A stretch of DNA of 64,000 bases from Candidatus Atribacteria bacterium (GCA_003451675.1 DMCY01000068.1:1-64000); one strand, 5' to 3'; numbered from the stretch's first letter, positions 45,360 to 54,696 are shown. Program-made: numbers and translations. Notes: a model not told the origin generated them from the letters alone.

Positions 45360-45390
45360 ATCCCCTTTCCCGGTTTCCGGGAAAGGGGAT
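45360..45390. terminator. Strong bidirectional hairpin
   Basis: A perfect 14-bp stem (ATCCCCTTTCCCGG with CCGGGAAAGGGGAT) and TTT loop lie between the convergent metallohydrolase and DUF6305-like genes. The U-run is modest (TTAATTCT). Confidence 0.85.
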
Positions 45391-45461
45391 TAATTCTATA
45401 GGATGTTTATCCTTAAAATTTTTTGAAAGACTCATTTTAAGAAAAAAAATAGGGATAAATA

Positions 45462-46043
45462 TTACTTCTGTAAAATTTTATCAAAATAACCCTTCATTAA
45501 TTCGCCGGTTGCTAAAATTTTAGTTACGATTTCTAAGGGAATTTCTTTTTCTTTGCTGATTTGGGTAAAATACCCGTCTTTGTTTCCATTTTCCACTATG
45601 ATTAGATGATTAGCATAAGGAACAGCTTCATCAAGGAAGGCGTCTGATAATGCTCCCCTTCTTGCTTCTCCTCCCACATGCATAACTAAGATTTTAACAC
45701 CTCTCACTTTTGCTTCCTTTATCAGTTTTTGAGCACGAACAATCTCCTGCTCTTTATCAATTCCGGCTGCTCCCAGGCCTTTTGAGCTTCCGCCGACGAC
45801 TATTACCAAAATTTTGTAGTTTTTTATTATGTCCGGTTTAGCAAGCTGTTCAAAATTACAAGCAAGCTGCAGTTTGTCGGCTACTACTTTAATCATGCGG
45901 GCATCTGCGCTCTGGCCGACAGAGGTGATTAAGATATCCGAACTTTTTTCTCCGGTACCTGAATCCGCGCTTATCCCGGTGCTAAGTGAAAGTAAAGCAA
46001 TTAATAAAACCGCCATAAAAATATAATATTTTTTTATTTCCAT
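45462..46043 (-). CDS. Exported DUF6305-like protein
   Basis: This 193-residue protein has an N-terminal signal sequence (YYIFMAVLLIALLSLSTGIS) and probably lies outside the membrane. The mature part starts ILITSVGQSADARMIKVVAD and has VIVVGGSSKGLGAAGID and VKILVMHVGGEARRG. These read like a Rossmann-type fold with glycine-rich loops. I place it near the DUF6305 group that accompanies DctM-like permeases; this is moderately certain. It may be the extracytoplasmic partner of the permease at 42683. Divergent from the methyltransferase gene. Confidence 0.6.
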   Translation of the reverse strand: MEIKKYYIFMAVLLIALLSLSTGISADSGTGEKSSDILITSVGQSADARMIKVVADKLQLACNFEQLAKPDIIKNYKILVIVVGGSSKGLGAAGIDKEQEIVRAQKLIKEAKVRGVKILVMHVGGEARRGALSDAFLDEAVPYANHLIIVENGNKDGYFTQISKEKEIPLEIVTKILATGELMKGYFDKILQK

Positions 46044-46302
46044 TTATAATTCCCCTTCCTTTTAGAAAAATTTATTTTTGTTTATTAAATATATCATTTT
46101 ACATTAGGAATGTAAATAAAAATACAGGATACCAAAAAACAAAAATGAAATTAAAAAATATTTTATTGTATAATAGAGCAAGACGAGATAAGATTTAATA
46201 GACAGAATAAAGTTTAATTTTGGCCGGAAGATACAAAAAAATGAAAAGGCGTTAGTTTGTTAGTTAGCCGCTAAATATTTAATAAGAAAAATGGGAGATA
46301 AA

Positions 46303-47667
46303 ATGAACGATAAGCCAGTGCAGTTAGAAGAAAATTATAAGCTTATTATAAATAGCTATTCTCATCAGGGTGAAGGTATAGGCAGGATTAATAATTTTAC
46401 CGTTTTTGTACCCGGAGCAATTCTCGAAGAAAAGGTAAGGGTAAGGATTATCGAAGTAAAAAAGAATTTTGCCCGCGGCCGATTAGAAGAGATTATTTCA
46501 TCTTCTCCCCATAGAATAAAGCCTCTCTGTCCTATTTATCATCTCTGCGGAGGCTGTCACTTGCAGTATATAGATTATGAAGAACAGTTAGAAATAAAAA
46601 AAGTAATAGTAGAAAATGCTTTGGGAAGGATAGGCAATCAAAATATCAAAGCTTCGCCTACTATAGGGATGAAAAATCCCTGGTATTATCGCAATAAAGG
46701 GCATTTTCATCTTGCTCAGAAAAACGGGAAAATACAATTAGGATTTTATAAGTCAAAAAGCCATACTCTCGTCCCTGCTTGCCAGTGCCACTTGTTTAGC
46801 GCCGAAATTAATCGCCTGGTTAAATACCTGGAAGAGCAGTTAACCCGAGGGGAGATTAGCATCTATGATAGTGAAACAGACCAGGGGAATTTAAGGGGAA
46901 TAATATTAAAAGAAAGTAAAAGTACCGGAGAGATAATGGTAATTTTTATAACCAAAGAAGAAAAGTTAAAGATAGATGAAATATTTTTAAATAATCTTAT
47001 CAAAGATTTTTCTCAAATAGTTTCTGTTTATCAAAATATCAACAAAAGTTCAAAAATGGTATTATTAGGGAAAGATTTTAAGCTTTTAAAGGGAAAAACA
47101 AACATAAAGGATGCAATTGGTTCTTTTAAATTTAGAATATCACCTTCATCCTTTTTTCAGGTCAATGTTTCTCAGGCTCAGGCATTATTTGAAAAAATAG
47201 TAGAATATGCAAATTTAAGCGGAGAAGAGACAGTTATCGATTCTTATTGCGGAACGGGGGCTATCTCCATCTATCTGGCCGGTAAAGCCAAAAGAGTTTA
47301 TGGTTTAGAATTAGAAAAAGAAGCAGTCAGGGATTCCTGGGAAAATTGTAAGCTTAACAACCTTTCTAATTTGAAATTTTTTACTGGTAAAGCGGAGAAA
47401 TGGCTTTACGGATGGATTAAAAATCGAGAAAAAGTTCAAGTTATGGTAATAGATCCACCTCGCAAGGGATGTTCCCGGGAGATGTTAAAGGATATAATAA
47501 AAATTAAACCCGAACAAATTTTATACGTATCCTGTAATTTACCCACCCTGGCCCGAGATATCAAGTACCTTACCCAAAATGGGTATAACCTGGAAAAGAT
47601 GCAACCCGTAGATATGTTTCCCCAGACGAGCCATATAGAATGCCTGGCTCATCTAAAAAGGTTTTAA
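46303..47667 (+). CDS. RNA uracil-5-methyltransferase, TrmA/RlmD family, intact copy
   Basis: This enzyme adds a methyl group to uracil-5 in 23S rRNA or tRNA using SAM. From ATG 46303 (after GGGAG) it has 454 residues: TRAM domain (SYSHQGEGIGRINNF), iron-sulfur cysteines in LCPIYHLCGGCHLQ, SAM motif VIDSYCGTGAISI, DPPRKGCS, the nucleophile in YVSCNLPTLARD and the MFPQTSHIE base. The first 88 bases are identical to the frameshifted copy at 35085, although the rest differs by about a fifth or more. The next gene follows after one base. Confidence 0.93.
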   Translation: MNDKPVQLEENYKLIINSYSHQGEGIGRINNFTVFVPGAILEEKVRVRIIEVKKNFARGRLEEIISSSPHRIKPLCPIYHLCGGCHLQYIDYEEQLEIKKVIVENALGRIGNQNIKASPTIGMKNPWYYRNKGHFHLAQKNGKIQLGFYKSKSHTLVPACQCHLFSAEINRLVKYLEEQLTRGEISIYDSETDQGNLRGIILKESKSTGEIMVIFITKEEKLKIDEIFLNNLIKDFSQIVSVYQNINKSSKMVLLGKDFKLLKGKTNIKDAIGSFKFRISPSSFFQVNVSQAQALFEKIVEYANLSGEETVIDSYCGTGAISIYLAGKAKRVYGLELEKEAVRDSWENCKLNNLSNLKFFTGKAEKWLYGWIKNREKVQVMVIDPPRKGCSREMLKDIIKIKPEQILYVSCNLPTLARDIKYLTQNGYNLEKMQPVDMFPQTSHIECLAHLKRF

Positions 47668-47668
47668 A

Positions 47669-48979
47669 ATGGAAAAAGAAAAAAACCGTAAATTCAATTT
47701 AAAAATTAAATTAAAAGATATAGACCCGGGAGCCCTGTCTATAATAAAGAGACTAAATGGTTCAGGATATGAGGCTTTAGTGGTAGGAGGGTGTATTCGC
47801 AATCTGATAATGGGAGAAGAAGCCCGTGATTGGGATATAACTACCAATGCTGCGCCGGAGGAAATTTCCCGAGTCTTTAAAGAATTTAAAGTGATTCCGG
47901 TGGGAAAAAAATTTGGGACGGTTACCGTAGTTGTAAATCATATTAATTATGAAGTAAGCACTTTTAAAAAGGCTAGATTGGTTAGCACGCTCAATTTATT
48001 TGAAGATTTAAGACATAGGGATTTTACCATTAATGCCTTAGCCTGGAGAGAAGGGGAAGGGGTAATCGATTACTTTAATGGGTTAGGGGACATCAAACAA
48101 AAGACAATAAAGGGGGTAGAAGATCCTGTAGAAAGAATAAAAGAGGATCCGTTGAGAATGCTAAGGGCAATTAGGTTGGCCTGTGAACTCGATTTTAAAA
48201 TAGATAAAGTTACTCTCCAGGCGATAGAAAAAAATAGCTCAGTGATTGAAAAAGTCAGCCCGGAGAGGATTAGAGATGAATTTACCAAAATATTGCTGAG
48301 TAATTATCCCCGAAGAGGATTTAAATTATTGTATCGGCTGGGGCTGTTAAGATTTATTATGCCTGAACTGCAAAAGTGCGCGGGAATTAGTAGAGAAAAC
48401 TTTCGCGAGGGTGAAGATTTATTGGAACATACTTTAGATATGGCAGCCAGTCTGCCACCAGATTTAAATTTGCGGTTATCGGTTCTATTGCATAATATAA
48501 AGAGCATGCCCTACTTAGATGAAAAAAAAGAGATTATTGTTAAAATATTGCAGCGGATAAGATTTAAAAATGCGGTGATTAAAAAAGTAACTGTTCTAAC
48601 TAAGGAAAATTGGCAAGTTCTTAATTTTTCTAAAAAAATAAATATAAGACAGCTTGCTTCCAGAATTGGTATTGATAATTTAGAAGACCTCTGGGAATTA
48701 AAGAAAGCCCTTATAAAGGAATGCCGAAGCTCTGAAGAATTTAAATCAGCTGAAATCGAAAGAGCAGAAAATAATATAAGAGAAATCTTGCAGGAAAAAC
48801 CACCTGTATCCCTTAAAGATTTAGCCGTAAACGGTAAAGATATAATTAATTTATTAGGGTATCAAGAAGGAAAGGGAATAGGAGAAATTTTAAAAAAACT
48901 TCTCAAGATAGTTATTGAAAAGCCAGAATTAAATAAAAAAAAGATACTGCTTGAACTGGCCAAAAACCAGAAAAAGTAA
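47669..48979 (+). CDS. cca: CCA-adding tRNA nucleotidyltransferase
   Basis: This adds or repairs the tRNA 3' CCA end. The 436-residue class II enzyme has YEALVVGGCIRNLIMGEEARDWD (in part; the GG and D-x-D motif), the RHRDFTINALAW motif (family RRDFT) and VERIKEDPLRMLRAIRLAC. The stretch between the YEVSTF strand and LFEDLRHRDFT is about 12 residues shorter than usual, removing the YxDxRRP part. The HD domain (LEHTLDMAASLPPDLNLRLSVLLHNI, in part) is degenerate. It probably shares a transcript with the methyltransferase. Confidence 0.88.
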   Translation: MEKEKNRKFNLKIKLKDIDPGALSIIKRLNGSGYEALVVGGCIRNLIMGEEARDWDITTNAAPEEISRVFKEFKVIPVGKKFGTVTVVVNHINYEVSTFKKARLVSTLNLFEDLRHRDFTINALAWREGEGVIDYFNGLGDIKQKTIKGVEDPVERIKEDPLRMLRAIRLACELDFKIDKVTLQAIEKNSSVIEKVSPERIRDEFTKILLSNYPRRGFKLLYRLGLLRFIMPELQKCAGISRENFREGEDLLEHTLDMAASLPPDLNLRLSVLLHNIKSMPYLDEKKEIIVKILQRIRFKNAVIKKVTVLTKENWQVLNFSKKINIRQLASRIGIDNLEDLWELKKALIKECRSSEEFKSAEIERAENNIREILQEKPPVSLKDLAVNGKDIINLLGYQEGKGIGEILKKLLKIVIEKPELNKKKILLELAKNQKK

Positions 48980-49328
48980 TTTTGTAAAAATTCATTTAAA
49001 ATAATAGTTTTTTTGGTGATCTTTAACATCGATTTCTTAATTCTTTAGTTGCGGCCTTTTTCTGCCTCATAGTTACTAACATTCCTTTTTGCCTCCTCAT
49101 ATATTTAAAGAGATAATTTCTTATTTTAAATATAAAGGAGATTCAGTTGTAATTAAAATAATTTGTAGTACTTTTTTAGTGAGGCAATTCGATGCATTTA
49201 CATATAATGATAAAAAGATTATAATACTGAGATACTGAAAATATTAATAAAATAGTTAAAGGGTAATCTATTGGTTTGTTTTTACCATATCATAAATTTT
49301 ATTTATGATGGGAAAACGGGGGGTTAGT
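48980..49328. other. Spacer before the sensor kinase gene
   Basis: AT-rich, no gene supported. No clear sigma-54 or sigma-70 promoter could be fixed. GGGGGG at 49316-49321 lies before the kinase start. Confidence 0.4.
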
Positions 49329-51113
49329 ATGGTTTTATCACAACATTTAATAATGTCAAAATCAAATACTGTTTTAATGGAAGAAAAAGCAAGTAAATTG
49401 TTTGGTGCAGCGAAAATGTTGTCATCTTATCTCAAAGAGGATTTTAACGATCTTCTTTCTTTTAATGAGATACACGACTTAAGTCGAAAAGAGAAAATAT
49501 TAGTACTTAATAGAAGATTGAGAGATTTTACTAAATTAGTAGCCCAGAGTTTCCCCTTTATTGGGGTTGGTTACTATTCTAAAGAATTAGATGCCATTAT
49601 AACTTATGAGCCAAGTAAAAATAGTAATAAAGTAGGAAAATCGGTACCCGATAATCACTTAGGTAGGCAAGTAATGGCCAAGGGGAAGAAAATGGTGGTA
49701 ACAGGAGATATGGTGCGGGGAAATTGTATGGCTTGTTTTGTACCTCTTATAAGAAAAAATAAAGTAATAGGTTATGTTTGGGCAACTGAACCTATAAAAG
49801 AAATCTATAAACAAATTAGAGAGACAAAACGAAAAAAATCAGTATTTACAGATATGAAAATCGTGATAGATACTTTACCCTTAGTATTTTTATCTAATAA
49901 AATATTTTCCGATTTAGCTATTTCTAAACATGAAGAAATAGTAGATATTTTAAAAAACGTCTCATTTTCTGTAAATGATAAAATAAATAGAGATGTTTGT
50001 CAATTTATTAAGCAAATTATATCTTTTTTAGAAATGGCAAAGGATTATGGTGAAAATATTTTGGAAAATATAAGTGCTGCTCTTATTATTGTTGATCCAA
50101 AAGGAAAAGTTTTTTTCTTTAATGAATCTGCTCAATGGTTATTTAAAGAGAAAGATAAAGAAAAAATATTAGGGAGGCCTTACTATCACTCTCTTTTGAG
50201 GTTTAAAGAACTTGGATTAGACGAGATTATTAAAGAGGTTTTCGATACTGGAAAGACTTACCTTGCTCAAGAAATAAATTACCCTGGGCAAAAAGATAAA
50301 ATTATAAATTTGGGAGTATGTTTAATAAAAGATATTAATAAACAAAAAATAGGGGCAATGATTATTGTTGAAGATATTAGTGCTGAAAAAGCATTAGAAC
50401 AAAAAAAGAAGTGGGAGAAAAAATTGGCTACCTTTGGTGAGTTAGCTACTAATTTAGTTCACGAGATTGGTAATCCTTTAACTGCTATAAAGGCACTTAG
50501 TCAACTGCTTCCGGAAAGGATTAATGATAAAAAGTTTGTTGATCGTTTTAGTAGAGAGATTGAAAAAGAAGTTGAAAGGGTAGATAAAATATTTAAGAAT
50601 CTTTTTTGTTTGATCCGCTCTTCTAGTCTTCGTTTTGAAAGTACCAATATTAATGCGATACTTAATGAGGTTTTATTTTCTGTGGAGGGGATGGTTAAAA
50701 AACAACAAGTTAATATAGTTAGAAAATTTAGTAAGAACCTGCCAGAATTAATAGTTGATAAAAGCCAGATTAAACAAGTTTTTCTAAATTTAATTCTTAA
50801 TGCTTTCCATGCTATGCCTGAAGGCGGAGTTTTAGAAATTTTTACTATCTATGAACGAAAAAAAAGTTGTTTGAAAATTAAATTTAAAGATAATGGTTGT
50901 GGAATTGCACATGATTTTTTAGATAAAGTTTTTGAACCATTTTATACTACTAGAGAGGATGGAACAGGCATTGGTCTTGCTATCTCATGTAATATAATTG
51001 AACAACATGGGGGATATATCAATGTAGAAAGCGAAGAGGGAAAAAGCTCTATCTTTACCATTATTTTGCCAGTCAATTCAATTATGGGGGAAGGGGATTG
51101 TTCTGAAAAATAA
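49329..51113 (+). CDS. Soluble sensor histidine kinase
   Basis: This 594-residue kinase has no membrane segment, so it senses an internal signal. Residues about 1-230 form an unclassified sensor with GNCMACFVPLIRKNKVIG, which has two cysteines and could bind a metal or redox cofactor. A PAS domain follows (IIVDPKGKVFFFNESAQWLF), then HisKA with phospho-histidine in NLVHEIGNPLTA (H378), and HATPase (LNAFHAMPEGG, DNGCGI, GTGIGLAIS). ATG 49329 is chosen for its GGGGGG site. Its stop overlaps the next gene; together they form a two-component pair. Confidence 0.92.
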   Translation: MVLSQHLIMSKSNTVLMEEKASKLFGAAKMLSSYLKEDFNDLLSFNEIHDLSRKEKILVLNRRLRDFTKLVAQSFPFIGVGYYSKELDAIITYEPSKNSNKVGKSVPDNHLGRQVMAKGKKMVVTGDMVRGNCMACFVPLIRKNKVIGYVWATEPIKEIYKQIRETKRKKSVFTDMKIVIDTLPLVFLSNKIFSDLAISKHEEIVDILKNVSFSVNDKINRDVCQFIKQIISFLEMAKDYGENILENISAALIIVDPKGKVFFFNESAQWLFKEKDKEKILGRPYYHSLLRFKELGLDEIIKEVFDTGKTYLAQEINYPGQKDKIINLGVCLIKDINKQKIGAMIIVEDISAEKALEQKKKWEKKLATFGELATNLVHEIGNPLTAIKALSQLLPERINDKKFVDRFSREIEKEVERVDKIFKNLFCLIRSSSLRFESTNINAILNEVLFSVEGMVKKQQVNIVRKFSKNLPELIVDKSQIKQVFLNLILNAFHAMPEGGVLEIFTIYERKKSCLKIKFKDNGCGIAHDFLDKVFEPFYTTREDGTGIGLAISCNIIEQHGGYINVESEEGKSSIFTIILPVNSIMGEGDCSEK

Positions 51114-52494
51114 AATATTAATAATAGATGACGAACCGAATATAAGATGGACTTTAACTGAGTTACTTAAGAATTCTTATGATGTTTTAAGTTCAGATGG
51201 CTCCGAAAAAATTATGGATGTAATTAATCGGGAAGCACCTGATTTAATTTTTTTAGATTTAAAACTAAAAAGAAAGAACGGTATGGATATTCTTAGTTTG
51301 ATTAAAAAGGAAAAAATAGATGCAGCTGTGATTATTATAACTGCTTATGGTAGTATTGAAACGGCTGTTGAGGCACTAAAATTAGGTGCCTATGATTATA
51401 TTACTAAACCTTTTGATCTTGCTAGAGTTAAAGTAACAACTCAAAAAGCTTTAGAGAAGACACATTTATCTAAGGAAGTAGTTCGTTTACAGTCTCAGCT
51501 AGAGGAAAAACATAGTATTGAAGGCATTATTGGTAAGAGCCCTAAAATACAGAAAATATTTACTGCTATTAAAAAATTGGCCGAAGTTGATTCAACCGTA
51601 TTATTACACGGTGAAACTGGGACGGGAAAAGGAATTACAGCCTATGCTATTCATTTCAAGAGCTTTCGAAGAAAGAAGCCCTTTATAATTGTCAATTGTG
51701 CTGCTCTCCCTGAATCTCTACTGGAAAGCGAGTTATTCGGGTATGAACGCGGGGCTTTTACTGGAGCTATAACGAAAAAACCAGGAAAATTTATGCTTGC
51801 CAACAAGGGAACTTTATTCTTAGATGAAATAGAATCTTTAAATTTAAATGCTCAAGCAAAACTGCTTAGGGCTATAGAGAATAAACAGATTGATCTTTTA
51901 GGTGGGAATAAAAGTATTGAAGTGGATGTTAGAATTATTGCTGCCACTAAAGATAATTTAAAGGAAAGAGTAAAGCAAGGTACTTTTAGGGAGGACTTGT
52001 TTTATAGATTAAATGTTGTACAAATTTGTTTGCCTCCTTTACGTGAGCGGAAAGAGGATATACCGTTATTAGCGAATCATTTTTTAAAGATATTTAATAA
52101 AAAATATTCTCAAGTAAGTCCAAAATCTATTTCTAAAGAATTTTTATCATTATTAATGGAACATGCTTGGCCGGGAAATGTTAGAGAATTGTCAAATGTC
52201 ATAGAAAAAGCTGTAATAATGAGTGAAGGAAGCGTACTAAAACCGGAAAATTTACCTTACAATATACAGTATACTCAGCATAAAAAAATTTTTCTATCTG
52301 ATGAATTTTTTAAAGATCGAAAAATATCTTTTAAAGACGCTAAAATTGCTGCAATAAAAGATTATGAAATTGAAACTATAACTAAGATATTAAAAGAAAC
52401 AAATTGGAATAAGAGCAAAGCAGCAGAGAGGTTAGGAATTTCTAGGAGATCGCTTCTTTATAAGGTAGAGAAATACGAGATTAAAAAGAGATAA
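51103..52494 (+). CDS. NtrC-family sigma-54 response regulator
   Basis: This activates sigma-54 RNA polymerase after phosphorylation. Its receiver begins KNKILIIDDEPNIRW with phosphoacceptor D52 in LIFLDLKL. The frame has no ATG before 51214, which would cut the receiver; CTG at 51103 after AAGGGG is the best start (463 residues). The AAA+ part has GETGTGKGITAYAIH, the sigma-54 contact GAFTGA (YERGAFTGAITKK) and LNVVQICLPPLRERKEDIP. A Fis-type HTH ends it (AAERLGISRRSLLYKV). It overlaps the kinase gene by 11 bases. A sigma-54 promoter is 152 bases downstream. Confidence 0.93.
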   Translation: MKNKILIIDDEPNIRWTLTELLKNSYDVLSSDGSEKIMDVINREAPDLIFLDLKLKRKNGMDILSLIKKEKIDAAVIIITAYGSIETAVEALKLGAYDYITKPFDLARVKVTTQKALEKTHLSKEVVRLQSQLEEKHSIEGIIGKSPKIQKIFTAIKKLAEVDSTVLLHGETGTGKGITAYAIHFKSFRRKKPFIIVNCAALPESLLESELFGYERGAFTGAITKKPGKFMLANKGTLFLDEIESLNLNAQAKLLRAIENKQIDLLGGNKSIEVDVRIIAATKDNLKERVKQGTFREDLFYRLNVVQICLPPLRERKEDIPLLANHFLKIFNKKYSQVSPKSISKEFLSLLMEHAWPGNVRELSNVIEKAVIMSEGSVLKPENLPYNIQYTQHKKIFLSDEFFKDRKISFKDAKIAAIKDYEIETITKILKETNWNKSKAAERLGISRRSLLYKVEKYEIKKR

Positions 52495-52576
52495 TTGTAT
52501 ACATTATTTCACAGTATGCGAAATATATTGCGCAATAATTATTAATTTTTAATAGCGAATAATTTGAAAAACAGTT

Positions 52577-52628
52577 ACCGAAAAAGGCTATATTTATTAT
52601 ATGATATGGCCTTTTTCGGTATTTTTAT
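52577..52628 (+). terminator. Terminator of the kinase-NtrC operon
   Basis: ACCGAAAAAGGC pairs perfectly with GCCTTTTTCGGT around a 20-base loop, and ATTTTTATT follows. Confidence 0.85.
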
Positions 52629-52646
52629 TAGTAACAAAAAATATAC

Positions 52647-52662
52647 TTGGCATAAATATTGC
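52647..52662 (+). promoter_or_regulatory. Sigma-54 (-24/-12) promoter
   Basis: TTGGCATAAATATTGC has the invariant GG and GC with exact ten-base spacing (consensus TTGGCACG-N4-TTGC). It lies between the NtrC-type gene and the receiver gene, with transcription predicted near 52674. The next downstream genes are the receiver and the catabolic cluster. Confidence 0.88.
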
Positions 52663-52735
52663 TTATCTTATTAAGTACAGAAAGATAAAAGTGTTATTTG
52701 TGCTAATTTTAATTCTAAGGAGTTAATAATAAAAG

Positions 52736-53098
52736 TTGAAATATAAAATATTAGTAGTTGATGATGAAGAAAATATTAGGTGGGTACTGAAAGAATCTTT
52801 AGGGGATATTTACAATATTCAAATTGCGAAAAACGGGGAAGACGCACTAGTTAAAATTAATAAAGAAATCTTTGATTTAGTTTTATTAGATCTTAAACTT
52901 CCCAAAATAAGTGGATTAGAGATTTTAAGAAAGATCAAGAAGGAAAAAAGGAATAGTATAGTTGTAATTCTTACTGCTTATGGTAATAAGGAAAATATTA
53001 AGATGGCAAAAGAATTAGGTGTTTATTGTTATTTGACCAAACCCTTTGATCTTTTAGAATTAAAGTCAATTATAAAAAAAGCTTTAGACAAGAAATGA
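52736..53098 (+). CDS. Single-domain response regulator
   Basis: This 120-residue stand-alone receiver has the acidic pocket in VVDDEENIRW, phosphoacceptor D52 in LVLLDLKLP, the threonine in ILTAYGN and the lysine in YLTKPFDLL. It resembles the receiver of the neighbouring NtrC-type protein (shared NIRW, TAYG, TKPFDL) and so likely takes phosphate from the same kinase or acts as a phosphate sink. It has no output domain. TTG 52736 after AAGGAG is the start. It is first behind the sigma-54 promoter. Confidence 0.92.
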   Translation: MKYKILVVDDEENIRWVLKESLGDIYNIQIAKNGEDALVKINKEIFDLVLLDLKLPKISGLEILRKIKKEKRNSIVVILTAYGNKENIKMAKELGVYCYLTKPFDLLELKSIIKKALDKK

Positions 53099-53188
53099 AG
53101 TCCTAAAATATTAGATGATCGATATTCACATATTAATATAATTTTAAAGAACTTTTAACTAAAATAGTTATTGTATAGGAGGATATAA

Positions 53189-54349
53189 ATGCGAGATGTT
53201 TCTATCATAGGAGCAGCGGAAACTAATTTTGGAATATTAGAAGGGAAAACTATTCGAGATATTATGGCAGAGGCAGGAACAAAAGCTATAGAGGATTCTG
53301 GCCTGAATTCCAAAGATATTCAAGCCTTTTATTTAGGTAATTTTGCCGGAAGTAATTTTGTAGGTCAAAATCATCTAGCTCCTTATACTGCTTCTGCATT
53401 AGGATTAAACCATATTCCGTGCACTAGACTAGAAGATGCATGTGCTTCTGGTGGTGTAGCATTAAGAGAAGGGGTTATGGCGGTTGCATCAGGAATGTAC
53501 GATTTTGTGTTGGTTGGCGGAGTAGAAAAGATGACCTCTGTTACTACGGAACGGTGTACCGAAATACTATCAGGAGCAGCAGATGAGGAATTTGAAGCGA
53601 GAGTAGGAATTACTTTTCCTGGTCTTTTTGCCCTAATGGCAAGGAGACATATGTTTGAATATGGAACAACAAAGAAGCAACTTTCTATGGTAGCAGTTAA
53701 AAATCACAAAAATGGTGCTAAAAATCCCTATGCCCAGATGAGGAAGGAGATAACTTTAGAAAAAGCTTTAAATTCTGTAGTAATTGCAGACCCCTTAAAT
53801 CTTTATGATTGTTCTTTGGTTTCAGATGGGGCAGCTGCAATTGTATTATGTCCTGCAGATTATGCTCATGAATATTCAAATATACCTATAGATGTAATTG
53901 GTTTTGGGCAATCATCTGATGTGATTTCTGTAAGCGAAAGGCCAAGTATTACTGTTTTACAATCTACAGTAAAAGCAAGTATGGAAGCGTATAAAATGGC
54001 GAATTTAAAGCCTCAAGATATAGATGTATGCGAAGTGCATGACTGTTTTACAATTTCAGAGATTATTGCCACAGAAGATTTAGGGTTTGTGGAGAAAGGA
54101 AAGGGAGGAAAAGCAGTTGAGGAAGGAATGACAGAAATAGACGGGGTTATTCCTATAAATCCTAGCGGTGGACTGAAAGCCAAAGGACATCCTGTAGGAG
54201 CAACTGGAGCAAGCCAAGCTGTAGAAACAGTTTTTCAACTTAGAGGAGTGGCTGGTGAAAGGCAAGTTAAAAATGCTGAAATTGGACTTATGCATAATTT
54301 AGGTGGGTCAGGTTCTACTTGCGTAGTTCATATATTAAAAAGGAGGTAG
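53189..54349 (+). CDS. Thiolase-family acyl-CoA C-acyltransferase
   Basis: Thiolases cleave or form beta-ketoacyl-CoA. The 386-residue protein is an SCP-x-like thiolase: nucleophile cysteine in LEDACASGGVALREG (C85), HDCF (VCEVHDCFTISEI), GGLKAKGHPVGATG and a late HNLGGSGSTCVVHIL. Members of this group often pair with a DUF35 zinc-ribbon/OB protein, and one follows here (six bases gap). Likely the last CoA-cleaving step of a degradation route. RBS AGGAGG, ATG 53189. Confidence 0.92.
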   Translation: MRDVSIIGAAETNFGILEGKTIRDIMAEAGTKAIEDSGLNSKDIQAFYLGNFAGSNFVGQNHLAPYTASALGLNHIPCTRLEDACASGGVALREGVMAVASGMYDFVLVGGVEKMTSVTTERCTEILSGAADEEFEARVGITFPGLFALMARRHMFEYGTTKKQLSMVAVKNHKNGAKNPYAQMRKEITLEKALNSVVIADPLNLYDCSLVSDGAAAIVLCPADYAHEYSNIPIDVIGFGQSSDVISVSERPSITVLQSTVKASMEAYKMANLKPQDIDVCEVHDCFTISEIIATEDLGFVEKGKGGKAVEEGMTEIDGVIPINPSGGLKAKGHPVGATGASQAVETVFQLRGVAGERQVKNAEIGLMHNLGGSGSTCVVHILKRR

Positions 54350-54354
54350 TATCA

Positions 54355-54696
54355 GTGGAAGAAAATAGAATATTTGGTAATGTATGTTGTAATTGCGGAG
54401 AATTGTTTTTATATAATGTTAAATATTGTTCAGTTTGTGGATTTAAAAATTTTAAAGAGAAATCTTTTATAGGAGATGGCGAAATTTATTCTTATACTAA
54501 AATATATTATACTGCAGAACCTTATAAAAAAGATGCACCCTATATAATTGCTATAGTAAAGTTAAATGAAGGTTTAAAGGTAATGGGAAGGTTATTGGGT
54601 AAGATTAAAGAAAAGCAACTTGGTATTGGTGTGCCTGTTAAATTTGTAGCAAAAGACAAGGAAGGGTTTAAATTTAAACTAGCTGAAGTTAGATAG
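54355..54696 (+). CDS. DUF35 zinc-ribbon/OB-fold acyl-CoA partner protein
   Basis: This 113-residue protein has an N-terminal rubredoxin-like zinc ribbon (VCCNCGELFL and YCSVCGFKNF, CxxC twice) and a C-terminal OB-fold (DGEIYSYTKIYYTAEPYK, YIIAIVKLNEG). DUF35 proteins bind acyl-CoA and partner with thiolases of the SCP-x type. GTG at 54355, preceded by AGGAGG, is the start; the upstream in-frame ATG overlaps thiolase and lacks a site. It follows the thiolase by five bases and should form a complex with it. Confidence 0.9.
   Translation: MEENRIFGNVCCNCGELFLYNVKYCSVCGFKNFKEKSFIGDGEIYSYTKIYYTAEPYKKDAPYIIAIVKLNEGLKVMGRLLGKIKEKQLGIGVPVKFVAKDKEGFKFKLAEVR

Noticed and set aside
36449..46043. Prophage or integrative element carrying the PGA genes
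   Set aside because: No integrase, att-like direct repeats, tRNA insertion site or phage genes were seen; only duplicated flanking genes.
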